This document shows, piece by piece, positions 14,352 through 22,537 of a stretch of DNA of 32,729 bases. The stretch comes from Merdivicinus sp050943495. Its GTDB lineage: Bacteria > Bacillota > Clostridia > Oscillospirales > Ruminococcaceae. A model generated the notes under the pieces. It did no database searches. It was not told the origin of the DNA and was given only the letters and a program-made list of their open reading frames with translations. Each line of letters opens with the position of its first letter. The stretch's first letter is position 1. Location of the stretch: assembly GCA_050943495.1 (NCBI GenBank), contig JBMNPH010000019.1:1-32729 (forward strand), written 5' to 3'. The translations under genes were made by a program, and so were the position numbers.

Positions 14352-16109
14352 ATGATTTTCAAAAAGCGTTCGGAGGATGCGCAGACTATGCCATTACCCG
14401 GCAATTCACGCAAGCGTAAATGGCTCAAAATTTTGCTAATCCTGCTTGCTATCATCATAGCTGCTGCCCTCCTGCTAAGGGGCTGCCTCCCAAATCAAGC
14501 AGCGAAACAGGCAATGTCCACCTCTACTTATCAATATGAGACAGTATCCCGACGAGATATCACTATGCAGCTCAGTTACAGCGGGACACTGGAACCGGCT
14601 GATTCTTATGAGGTCACCAGTCTAGTTAGCGGGGAAATTCTGGACGCTCCTTTTGAAGAAGGCGATATTCTACAAGAAGGGGATCTGCTATACAGCGTGG
14701 ATACCTCAGATGCGCAAAACAATATTGATCGGGCAGAACTGAGCCTAGAACAAGCTCAGATGAACTATGATAAGGCGCTGGATAGCCTGGAAAAGCTCAC
14801 AATCAAAGCACAGGAATCTGGAACGATTATTTCTTTGGATGTTGAAGTTGGGGATGAGGTGCAGGCCGGACAACAATTGGGAACCCTGCGCAACAGCAGT
14901 ACGATGGAATTAAGAATTCCATTCAATTCCGCAGATATCGCCAATATAAACGTCGGAGATTCTGCCACAGTAACCGTAGATGGCAGTATCGAAACTCTCA
15001 CTGGAATTGTCAGCAAAATTGACGCGGCTGATGAGATCCTTACAGGCGGAATGCTGGTGCGCTATGTCACCATTGATGTTCAAAATCCGGGAGCCATTTC
15101 CTCCGGTTCTTCCGCTTCGGCCATGATTGGTTCCATTGCCTGCAACAGTTCCGGCACCTTTGCTTATAAAACGGAACTCCCGATTACAGCCGAAGTATCG
15201 GGCAAAGTTTCCTCCATTTCAGCGAAAGAAGGCAGTTGGCTGAATAAAAATGCAGTTATTCTGACTCTCTCCAGCACAGAACTGGAAAATTCTCTGCGTA
15301 ACAGCGAAATCTCTCTGGAAGACAGCCAGCTCTCCCTAAAAAATGTACAGGAACAATTGGAAGATTATCAAATCACCTCCCCGATTGCGGGAACTGTCAT
15401 CAAAAAGAACTATAAAGCGGGTGATAATCTTACAACTGGTACCGGTAATCTCTCACTCTGTACCATCTACGATCTTTCTTACTTAACCATGACACTGAAT
15501 GTCGATGAACTGGATATCAGTGATATCGAGCTAGGGCAAAAAGTTTCCATTACCGCAGACGCGGTGGAGGGAAAAGTCTATGAAGGAGAAGTTACTTCTA
15601 TCAGCGTGCAGGGAACTACATCCGGGGGTGTTACAACATACCCCGTTACTATTCAAATTCAGGAAACAGACGGACTTCTTCCCGGAATGAATGTAGATGC
15701 CGAAATTATTGTAGATTCTGCTGAACAGGTTCTGGCTATCCCAACCAGTGCGGTTCAACGCGGAAATAAGGTTTTGGTCAGCGTCGAAAGTGAAACCGGA
15801 AAAGCTGCTCTGGAAGCGCAGCAATCTGAATCTTCAGGCGAAGAAGCCTCCGATTCCAGTATTCCGGAAGGATATATCTATGTAGATGTCGAATTAGGAC
15901 TCAGCAACGACGATTATATTGAAATAACTAGTGGCCTTGCGGAAGGCGATGAAATTGCATATGCGGGTGGATCTCATTCTTCTCTTACCGATATGATGAT
16001 GCCAATGGGCGGCGGCGAAATGGTCGTAATGCCTTCGGATGGCGGCAATATGTCTCCGCCGAGCGGCGGTCAGGGAGGCGGCCCCGGCGGAATGGGAGGC
16101 AGAGGCTAA
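14352..16109 (+). CDS. efflux adaptor (membrane fusion protein), MacA/YknX-like, with duplicated core
   Basis: This adaptor of a tripartite-like ABC exporter has 585 residues from the ATG at 14352, seven bases after GGAAAGGAAG. A more upstream in-frame ATG (14328) lacks a good site. A basic N-terminus and one membrane anchor (about 24-43) precede the outer part. There are two consecutive adaptor cores. The first has lipoyl halves around VSGEILDAPFEEGD and ESGTIISLDVEVGD with a short helical hairpin and a beta-barrel. The second has lipoyl halves around VSGKVSSISAKEG and IAGTVIKKNYKAGD with a hairpin and another barrel (VDELDISDIELGQKV). The C-terminus is Gly/Met-rich. YknX and MacA have a single core at about 370-380 residues, so this one is unusually long. 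It overlaps the ATPase start by one base. Confidence 0.9.
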   Translation: MIFKKRSEDAQTMPLPGNSRKRKWLKILLILLAIIIAAALLLRGCLPNQAAKQAMSTSTYQYETVSRRDITMQLSYSGTLEPADSYEVTSLVSGEILDAPFEEGDILQEGDLLYSVDTSDAQNNIDRAELSLEQAQMNYDKALDSLEKLTIKAQESGTIISLDVEVGDEVQAGQQLGTLRNSSTMELRIPFNSADIANINVGDSATVTVDGSIETLTGIVSKIDAADEILTGGMLVRYVTIDVQNPGAISSGSSASAMIGSIACNSSGTFAYKTELPITAEVSGKVSSISAKEGSWLNKNAVILTLSSTELENSLRNSEISLEDSQLSLKNVQEQLEDYQITSPIAGTVIKKNYKAGDNLTTGTGNLSLCTIYDLSYLTMTLNVDELDISDIELGQKVSITADAVEGKVYEGEVTSISVQGTTSGGVTTYPVTIQIQETDGLLPGMNVDAEIIVDSAEQVLAIPTSAVQRGNKVLVSVESETGKAALEAQQSESSGEEASDSSIPEGYIYVDVELGLSNDDYIEITSGLAEGDEIAYAGGSHSSLTDMMMPMGGGEMVVMPSDGGNMSPPSGGQGGGPGGMGGRG

Positions 16110-16882
16110 TGCAGCAGCAGGATCTTACAAGTTCTTCCACACCGTTAATTGAATTCCGCGATATCAAAAAACTCTATCAAATGGGAGACGAAACCGTTCA
16201 TGCGGTTGATGGGGTTTCCTTTACCATTATGCAAGGAGAATTTGTCGCGATTGTAGGTCAATCCGGTTCCGGAAAATCCACCTGTATGAATATCATTGGA
16301 TGTCTGGATACTCCTACCAGTGGACAATATTTATTAGCTGGAACCGATGTCAGTCATATGAATGATGACCAACTTGCTGCGATACGAAATCGTACCCTCG
16401 GATTTATCTTTCAGCAATATAATCTAATTCCCAAACTGAATGTACTGGAAAATGTAGAACTTCCGCTTCTATATGCCGGATTGTCTGCCGGACAGCGTTC
16501 CCAGCGCGCAAAAGCAGCACTGGAACGGGTTGGATTATCCGCCAAATTCCGCAATTATCCTAACCAGCTTTCCGGCGGCCAACAGCAGCGCGTCTCCATT
16601 GCACGCGCATTGGCTGGTAATCCATCGGTGATTCTAGCAGATGAACCTACCGGTGCCTTGGACTCCAAAACGGGTCGGGAGGTTCTTGCCTTTCTGGAAG
16701 AACTGCATCAAAGCGGAAATACTATTGTTTTGATTACCCATGATAACAGCATTGCTGCTCACGCTCAACGCATTATCCGTCTGGAAGATGGTCTTGTTGT
16801 TTATGATGGCCCGATTGACGGAAAAGGCGCCTTTGTTCTGCCAGATGAATTGATTCATGGACGAAAGGGGGAGACTGCATGA
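16109..16882 (+). CDS. ABC transporter ATP-binding protein, MacB/YknY/LolD type
   Basis: This 257-residue cytoplasmic ATPase powers the exporter. The Walker A GQSGSGKST, Q-loop region FIFQQYNLIP, signature LSGGQQQRVSIARAL, Walker B VILADEPTGALD and H-loop LITHD are all intact. The wording GALDSKTG is typical of the LolD/YknY family that pairs with MacB-type permeases. The ATG shares its A with the adaptor stop codon, and its end overlaps the permease start as ATGA, so the three genes are translationally coupled. It carries a C-terminal extension of about 25 residues compared with YknY. Confidence 0.95.
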   Translation: MQQQDLTSSSTPLIEFRDIKKLYQMGDETVHAVDGVSFTIMQGEFVAIVGQSGSGKSTCMNIIGCLDTPTSGQYLLAGTDVSHMNDDQLAAIRNRTLGFIFQQYNLIPKLNVLENVELPLLYAGLSAGQRSQRAKAALERVGLSAKFRNYPNQLSGGQQQRVSIARALAGNPSVILADEPTGALDSKTGREVLAFLEELHQSGNTIVLITHDNSIAAHAQRIIRLEDGLVVYDGPIDGKGAFVLPDELIHGRKGETA

Positions 16883-18075
16883 GTTTTTTGCAATGTTTCC
16901 GCCTCGCTCTTAAGGCAATCTGGAGTAGTAAAATTCGTTCCTTGCTCACCATGCTGGGTATTATAATCGGAGTTTCCGCTGTCATTACCATCGTTGGCTT
17001 GGGAAATGGTATGGAAATTTACATGACCGACAGCTTTGCCAGCATGGGTACGACTACTCTAAATGTCAGCATTATGGGACGGGGAAGCAGCCGTTCCATT
17101 TCCGATGAACAGATTTATCAAATTGTTGAAGAAAATCCTTCTATTCTTGATGCTGTAACACCGACTGTTTCCGTCAATGGAAATGTAAAAATTGATCGCG
17201 AAACTCTGAGCTATACTACTGTAACCGGTGTGGGAGAAGATTATCTCCGTATCAAAGATTACACAGTGGCACAGGGACGCGGCATTGAATATGTCGATAT
17301 TCTGCGCAGGCAAAAAGTTTGTGTTATCGGAAGTTATCTGGCCCGTACTTACTTTAATGGGGATGCGCTCGGGCAAACTATCAAAATTTCCGGAAACCCC
17401 TACACAGTTGTCGGTGTGCTCGATGAAATTGCCGACAGTACGGATGAATATAGTACAGATAACCTTATTCTTATACCATACAGCAACGCTGCAAAAATGT
17501 CTTTTATGGGAACCATTTCCTCTTACACATTCAATGCAGTGGATGAAGAAAGCGTTACCGCCGCAAAGTATGCAATTGAAGACGCTCTCTATGATGTCTA
17601 TCAGGATGAAGATGCCTATACAGTCATTGCCATGTCTGAATTGCTCGATATGATGACCAGTATGCTCAATATCATGATTACCATTCTCGCCTCTATCGCA
17701 GCGATTTCTCTAGTAGTCGGTGGTATTGGGATTATGAATATTATGCTGGTATCGGTTTCCGAACGAACTCGTGAAATTGGTATCCGCAAGTCATTAGGAG
17801 CGCGGAAATGGGATATTCTGATGCAGTTTATCATTGAAGCCGGAACAACCAGCGCAATTGGCGGCGTACTCGGAATCGGAATGGGATACCTGTTTTCCTC
17901 AGCAGCCACTGCTCTGATCGTTGCATTATTGGGTGAAAATTTAAGTGTCGTTCCCACTATTGGCTCAGTGGCAATGGCTTTTGGAATCTCAGTAGCAATC
18001 GGCGTACTGTTCGGATTCCTTCCTGCCCGTAAAGCTGCAAAGCTCAATCCCATTGATGCCCTTCATTACGATTGA
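16879..18075 (+). CDS. MacB/YknZ-like ABC transporter permease
   Basis: The protein has 398 residues, close to B. subtilis YknZ. It shows one N-terminal membrane segment preceded by a short cytoplasmic helix (RLALKAIWSSKIRSLLTMLG, a hallmark of the family), an outer MacB periplasmic-core-like domain (about 45-250), and three C-terminal FtsX-type segments starting near LASIAAISLVVGGIGIMNIM. The cytoplasmic coupling motif SVSERTREIGIRKSLGA is intact. Such mechanotransmission exporters move peptides, toxins or lipoproteins; YknWXYZ protects B. subtilis from the SDP toxin. The cargo here is unknown. It overlaps the ATPase by four bases and is followed 18 bases later by the SLH protein. Confidence 0.94.
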   Translation: MSFLQCFRLALKAIWSSKIRSLLTMLGIIIGVSAVITIVGLGNGMEIYMTDSFASMGTTTLNVSIMGRGSSRSISDEQIYQIVEENPSILDAVTPTVSVNGNVKIDRETLSYTTVTGVGEDYLRIKDYTVAQGRGIEYVDILRRQKVCVIGSYLARTYFNGDALGQTIKISGNPYTVVGVLDEIADSTDEYSTDNLILIPYSNAAKMSFMGTISSYTFNAVDEESVTAAKYAIEDALYDVYQDEDAYTVIAMSELLDMMTSMLNIMITILASIAAISLVVGGIGIMNIMLVSVSERTREIGIRKSLGARKWDILMQFIIEAGTTSAIGGVLGIGMGYLFSSAATALIVALLGENLSVVPTIGSVAMAFGISVAIGVLFGFLPARKAAKLNPIDALHYD

Positions 18076-18093
18076 TCCTCAGGAGGAATAGAT

Positions 18094-19956
18094 ATGAGTA
18101 AATCAAAAAAAATAATTTGTCTGGCGCTCGCTGCCGCAGCAGCCATCAGCTGTGCTGCACCGGTTTCCGCGTTGGATAGCGCAGGAATGTCTGCCCTGCA
18201 ATCTATGGGCGTCATTCAGGGCAGCAATTACAGTACGACTACCGCAACCCGCGGCGAATTTGCCCGCATGCTCATCTGCATTTCCGGAAGAGGTGACAGT
18301 ATTTCCGCTTCTTCCTCCACTTCTCCTTTTTCAGATGTTCCATACGACAACGAATATGCCGGATATATTCGAACCGTAGCGGAAGAAGGTACCATGAGCG
18401 GTTATCTGGATGGGACATTTCGTCCTTATGAAGGAATTCGTTTGGAAGAAGCCTGTATTGCTTCCCTGCATCTGCTGGGATATACATCTGGATCTGCGGA
18501 TGCACAGCTGCAAAAAGCACAGTCACTGGGACTGCTTGCTGGCATCTCCAAATCCAAAGGGCAGGTCTTAACAGTTCAGGACTGTGCTGTCCTCTTTGAC
18601 AATCTCCTACATACAACAACATCTGAAGGTAAAACCTATGCTGCCTCTATTGGAATGGCGGATACTTCCGGCGCGCCGGATTACACGACCGTTGTTGCCA
18701 GCGGTCTGCAAGGACCTTACCTCTGCACGCAGAATGTGGCGGAAGTACTGCCATTTGGACTGGATCGGGTTACGGTCTATCTTAATGGCAGCAAAGCTTC
18801 TGTCTCCGATCTGGATCCCTATGACGTTATCTACTACAATTCCAATATGCAGACTGTATGGGCCTATCGGAATCGTGTGGCCGGTGTTTACACTGCCGCG
18901 GAACCGAGTACTTCCTCTCCTACTTCCGTTACAGTAGCTGGTCAGAAGTATACCGTATCCGGCAGTGCAGCTTATTCTCTCTCTGATCTGGGCGGAATTA
19001 CAACCGGCAGCCAAGTCACATTGCTGCTCGATCGAAATGGAACGGCAGTTTTTGCACTATCCGGTAGCCATACGGCTGCATCTCCCTCTCGTCAAGAAAT
19101 GGCAGGCATTGTTACAGGTGTTACCGTTTCCAGCTATGTAGATGCCAGCGGCCGAGAAATTTTTGACTATACGGCCAATGTCATTTGTGCAGATGGTGTT
19201 CTGCGTTCCTACCCTGTTTCCAGCAAGGATGCATTCCGGGAAGGCGATTTAGTTCGGATCAATGGCAATGTCCTGACCGAAACGGACAAATCCTCTCTAC
19301 GAGGCACATTTAATAGTGATGGTTCCGCAGTTGCTGGTTATTCTCTCGCATCGGATGTACAGATTCTGGATTATGTCGACAGCGGCAGTTACAGTGTAGT
19401 GTACCCCTCTTCTCTCGGTGGAATCACTCTGAATGCCCGGAATCTACTTTATTACCATCTCAATTCGAGCGGCCAAATCGATACCCTGATACTCAAAAAT
19501 GCAACCGGCGATGTGGGCAGCTACGGTCTCGTAACCAATGTTACCGAAATTACACAGCTCAATACCGACACGCCCGAAGGTCAGGAACCGGAATTGATAG
19601 TCGTCGGTTATACAGTAACTTACCTCCTGAATGGTCAAACATCTACCGTTACATTAGATGCGGATGCCTCTGTTAGCCGCGGCGGCGTTTCCTTCACCTT
19701 TAAAAATGGACAGCTGACCGGTACCAAAGCACTCAGAAGAACCAGTGCATCCCAGATCAGTGGTCTGTATGCCTCCACTCCGGACGGTAAGGCGGAAATC
19801 GCGGACAATGCCGTTGTTTATGTCAAAATCGGTTCGGAATACTACCAGACCACTCTTGCAACTGTATCGGATACTTCCTCCTATACGCTTACATGCTACT
19901 ATGATAGCTCTCTTTCTACCGGAAAAATTCGAGTAATTGTTGCGGAAGAATCTTAA
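18094..19956 (+). CDS. secreted S-layer-homology (SLH) domain protein
   Basis: The 620-residue protein has a Sec signal peptide (about 1-26, ending APVSALD). One clear SLH repeat contains FSDVPYDNEYAGYIRTV and GYLDGTFRPYEGIRLEEA (about residues 75-130), with weaker flanking repeats before (TRGEFARML) and after. SLH domains attach proteins non-covalently to pyruvylated cell-wall polymers. The remaining part, about 430 residues rich in Ser, Thr, Gly, Tyr and Val, looks like repeated beta-rich modules (for example VTVYLNGSKASVSDLDPYDV) with no enzyme motif I recognise. A strong site, AGGAGG, precedes the ATG and the gene is only 18 bases after the permease, so it belongs to the exporter operon. 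It may be a cell-wall partner of the exporter. Confidence 0.88.
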   Translation: MSKSKKIICLALAAAAAISCAAPVSALDSAGMSALQSMGVIQGSNYSTTTATRGEFARMLICISGRGDSISASSSTSPFSDVPYDNEYAGYIRTVAEEGTMSGYLDGTFRPYEGIRLEEACIASLHLLGYTSGSADAQLQKAQSLGLLAGISKSKGQVLTVQDCAVLFDNLLHTTTSEGKTYAASIGMADTSGAPDYTTVVASGLQGPYLCTQNVAEVLPFGLDRVTVYLNGSKASVSDLDPYDVIYYNSNMQTVWAYRNRVAGVYTAAEPSTSSPTSVTVAGQKYTVSGSAAYSLSDLGGITTGSQVTLLLDRNGTAVFALSGSHTAASPSRQEMAGIVTGVTVSSYVDASGREIFDYTANVICADGVLRSYPVSSKDAFREGDLVRINGNVLTETDKSSLRGTFNSDGSAVAGYSLASDVQILDYVDSGSYSVVYPSSLGGITLNARNLLYYHLNSSGQIDTLILKNATGDVGSYGLVTNVTEITQLNTDTPEGQEPELIVVGYTVTYLLNGQTSTVTLDADASVSRGGVSFTFKNGQLTGTKALRRTSASQISGLYASTPDGKAEIADNAVVYVKIGSEYYQTTLATVSDTSSYTLTCYYDSSLSTGKIRVIVAEES

Positions 19957-19961
19957 TTTCT

Positions 19962-19999
19962 ATGCAGGCGGAAATCAGGCATTTCCGCCTGCATTTTTG
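19962..19999 (+). terminator. Rho-independent terminator of the exporter/SLH operon
   Basis: A perfect 14-bp stem (19962-19975 with 19981-19994, arms ATGCAGGCGGAAAT and its complement) with a five-base loop is followed by a T run. It lies five bases after the SLH gene stop. Confidence 0.93.
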
Positions 20000-20081
20000 C
20001 ATAAAATATAGTAACTTCCATAATTTACCGGTGAAATTACGCTTTTTTTACAAAATCACACTAGATTTCCCGATTTTATCC

Positions 20082-20090
20082 TGCTATAAT
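20082..20090 (+). promoter_or_regulatory. extended -10 promoter for the small Cys-rich gene
   Basis: TGCTATAAT gives a perfect -10 with TGn extension, about 50 bases before the ATG at 20141. The -35 position is poor (AGATTT). Confidence 0.6.
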
Positions 20091-20140
20091 AGAATTACAA
20101 AAAGTAATCTGTGCTACAAAGTTTGAAAGGATGGTTTCTC

Positions 20141-20335
20141 ATGCTGCCCTGCCAAAACACTTGTCCTCATTACATAAGTGGATGTCACAAAACCTGTTCC
20201 AAATGGAAGCAATTCCTCGGGGAGCAGCAAGAATTATACCACAAAAAAAAGGATTACTTAAAAATGCATAATGAAATTTGCTCTGCCGTGATCCGGCAAT
20301 GTTCCGAATCTACGCTTTACAAATACCGTTTTTAA
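20141..20335 (+). CDS. small Cys/His-rich protein, probable zinc binder
   Basis: The encoded 64-residue protein starts MLPCQNTCPHYISGCHKTC. The spacing CxxxC...GCHxxC, followed by a Trp/Lys-rich helix (KWKQFLGEQQELYHKKK), resembles small proteins common in Clostridia and their phages that have a C-x-x-C...GCHxxC knuckle. That family resemblance is from memory and the function is unknown. The chosen ATG has AAAGGA nine bases upstream; an upstream in-frame ATG (20111) lacks a site. The gene stands alone with its own promoter and a strong terminator, which supports it being real despite its size. It may be a domesticated phage gene, but no other phage gene is nearby. Confidence 0.75.
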   Translation: MLPCQNTCPHYISGCHKTCSKWKQFLGEQQELYHKKKDYLKMHNEICSAVIRQCSESTLYKYRF

Positions 20336-20356
20336 TTTCTCTGAAAATGTGCGATC

Positions 20357-20402
20357 ACACTGAAAAGATGCATCTTTTTCCGCATCTTTTCAGTGTTTTT
20401 TT
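20357..20402 (+). terminator. Rho-independent terminator of the small Cys-rich gene
   Basis: A perfect 15-bp stem ACACTGAAAAGATGC with its complement (20357-20371 and 20382-20396) and a ten-base loop is followed by a T run to 20402. Confidence 0.93.
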
Positions 20403-20520
20403 ATTTGAATGCCATTATTTTCAAAATTTTGTAAAGAAAATATCAGATTTCGGATATTTATTTCACATAGATTTTGCATTGAAATTACCTGTAGTTGCTT
20501 TCGGATGCGGTTATTTACGG

Positions 20521-20526
20521 TATAAT
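20521..20526 (+). promoter_or_regulatory. putative -10 element of the phosphonate operon
   Basis: TATAAT lies about 60 bases before the phnX ATG in an otherwise AT-rich 185-base gap. No good -35 is visible (TTGCTT is 20 bases away), which fits an activator-dependent promoter, for example one controlled by phosphate starvation. I could not recognise a clear Pho box. Confidence 0.45.
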
Positions 20527-20587
20527 AAAATTGTAAACAGCAAAAGAAAGAAGAAAAACGCATTCCATGCAAAATGAGGTATGACAA

Positions 20588-21397
20588 ATGGAAAATCATC
20601 AGGTAGAACTCGTTGTATTTGACTGGGCTGGAACAACCGTCGACTATGGTTCCTCTGCCCCCGCTGTCGTCTTTGAACGCACCTTTGCTCAGGAAGGAAT
20701 TCATTTTACCCGCCAGGAAATCAATGCTTTTATGGGAATGGAGAAAAAAGACCATATCCGTTCGCTGCTTTCCACGGAAAAAGGCACTTCTCAATGGAAC
20801 GAAAAGTTCGGCCGCAGCTGGACCGAAGAGGATGTTGAAAAATTATATGAGGCTTTTGAAGCCAATCTTTTTGATGTAGTAGCGGAGTACAGCACCCCCA
20901 TCGCCGGTACGGTGGAAGCAGTTGCCAAGCTTCGCGAAATGGGAATCAAGATCGGATCCACAACCGGTTATACCAGCCAGATGATGGAACGGGTCATTCC
21001 GGCAGCGAAAGAAGGCGGTTATTCTGCGGATTGTGTTGTAACTCCGGATGTAACCGGCGCCGCACGTCCTACCCCCTTCATGCTGTTTGAATGCATGCGT
21101 CAGCTGAACGTATATCCTCCAAAACATGTCGTAAAAGTCGGCGATACCGTCATCGATATGAAAGAAGGCGTCAATGCAGGCGCATGGAGTATCGGAATTC
21201 TGACCGGTTCCAATCTAATGGGATTGACGGAAGAAGAATACCGCGCTATGTCCGCGCAGGAATTGATGGAACGCAAACAGGCTGTGACTGCAAAATATCT
21301 GGAAGCCGGCGCGAATTTGGTCATCGATAGTATTGCAGAACTTCCGGCAGCAGTTAAGGAAATCAACCGCCTGATGGTAGAGGGGGCTTCCAAATAA
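20588..21397 (+). CDS. phnX: phosphonoacetaldehyde hydrolase (phosphonatase)
   Basis: PhnX cleaves the C-P bond of phosphonoacetaldehyde to acetaldehyde and phosphate. It is a 269-residue HAD-superfamily enzyme. The nucleophile Asp is D12 in VVFDWAGTTVDYG, a sequence specific to this family. K53 in MGMEKKDH is at the position of the Schiff-base lysine of the Bacillus cereus enzyme. STTGYT and VVKVGDTVIDM supply HAD motifs II and III/IV. The start follows GAGG by eight bases. It heads an operon with an iron-type alcohol dehydrogenase and a phosphonate ABC transporter. The usual upstream enzyme PhnW (2-aminoethylphosphonate transaminase) is absent from the window. Confidence 0.96.
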   Translation: MENHQVELVVFDWAGTTVDYGSSAPAVVFERTFAQEGIHFTRQEINAFMGMEKKDHIRSLLSTEKGTSQWNEKFGRSWTEEDVEKLYEAFEANLFDVVAEYSTPIAGTVEAVAKLREMGIKIGSTTGYTSQMMERVIPAAKEGGYSADCVVTPDVTGAARPTPFMLFECMRQLNVYPPKHVVKVGDTVIDMKEGVNAGAWSIGILTGSNLMGLTEEEYRAMSAQELMERKQAVTAKYLEAGANLVIDSIAELPAAVKEINRLMVEGASK

Positions 21398-22521
21398 TGG
21401 ATCAATTCTGGAATCCGGTTCATACCGTAGTCGGAGATGGTGCAGCTTCCAAAATAACGGAAACTCTGCATGAAATGGGGGTTTATGGAAAAAATGTCCT
21501 GCTGCTCATCTGGAATCAGTCGCTGCTCAATCGGAAAGAATTTGCGGATCTTCTCCAGCAAAAAGACTTTTCGGTAACTCCTTACTGTTTTGAAGCTTCC
21601 AATCCTACCGTCGATCAGCTTTTTGATACCTATCAAAAAACCCGCGATTTAAGGCCTGCTGTTGTCGCAGCAGTTGGCGGCGGCAGCATTCTGGATGTGG
21701 GAAAATCGCTTTGCTGTCTTTACGGCTCAGAGATTCATTCCGAGGATGAACTGCGGAATGCCATTCGGGAAAAAACTCTCCCTGCTCCCGCCGCACGTTG
21801 GATCGGAATCCCGACCACTGCCGGCACCGGAAGTGAAGTAACCTGCTGGGCTACCATCTGGGATCCGGATAAAAACGCCAAGCTTTCAGTGGAATCCAAA
21901 GCCAATTACGCATATGCCGCTCTGGTAGATCCTTCTCTTGCAGCAGGCATGCCGATTTCCTTAGCAGTCTCCTCCGGACTGGATGCAGCTGCACATGCCA
22001 TTGAAAGTTACTGGGCAAAAGCTTCCAATACCGTCTCCAAGGGACTGGCTCTCCGAGCAATTGATACAATTATGAAAGATATGGATCGACTGATTGCGGG
22101 TGAAACGAGCGCCCATCTGAGCATGGCACAGGGAAGTATGATAGCAGGACTTGCCTTCAGCAACACCAAAACTACGGCTTGCCACTCTATTTCCTATCCG
22201 TTGACCATGCGTTATCACATTCCACACGGCGCGGCAGTCAGCATGCTCATTGCGCCGGTCATGAAGCTCAATTCCGCTATGATTTCGGATCTCCCTGCGC
22301 TGCTGCATGCTCTCCATCTGAACAGCATCGAGGAGGTCAGCCCCCGTATTCAGGATCTGCTGAAAAAAGCCGGAATTCCCTCCACACTGCGGGAATGGGG
22401 CGCCAAAGAAGAAGATCTCCCCGAACTGGCAAAGCTTGGCATGACCAAGGGTCGTGCAGACAACAACCCCCACGATCTCAACGAACAAATTATTCTGGAC
22501 ATCTTACGTTCCATCTATTAA
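21397..22521 (+). CDS. iron-containing alcohol dehydrogenase of phosphonate metabolism
   Basis: This 374-residue group III (iron-type) alcohol dehydrogenase has the cofactor-binding GGGSILDVGKS and IPTTAGTGSEVT, and the metal ligands in SGLDAAAHAIESY (Asp and His), TTACHSISYPL and HIPHGAA. Its position directly after phnX (TAATG overlap) and before phnDCEE matches the recognised family of phosphonate-associated Fe-ADH proteins. Related enzymes reduce phosphonoacetaldehyde to 2-hydroxyethylphosphonate in biosynthesis. In a catabolic operon the likely choices are oxidation of 2-hydroxyethylphosphonate to phosphonoacetaldehyde for PhnX, or reduction of the acetaldehyde product to ethanol. Sequence alone does not decide between them. 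Confidence 0.88.
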   Translation: MDQFWNPVHTVVGDGAASKITETLHEMGVYGKNVLLLIWNQSLLNRKEFADLLQQKDFSVTPYCFEASNPTVDQLFDTYQKTRDLRPAVVAAVGGGSILDVGKSLCCLYGSEIHSEDELRNAIREKTLPAPAARWIGIPTTAGTGSEVTCWATIWDPDKNAKLSVESKANYAYAALVDPSLAAGMPISLAVSSGLDAAAHAIESYWAKASNTVSKGLALRAIDTIMKDMDRLIAGETSAHLSMAQGSMIAGLAFSNTKTTACHSISYPLTMRYHIPHGAAVSMLIAPVMKLNSAMISDLPALLHALHLNSIEEVSPRIQDLLKKAGIPSTLREWGAKEEDLPELAKLGMTKGRADNNPHDLNEQIILDILRSIY

Positions 22522-22537
22522 GACAGGAGTTATCGAT

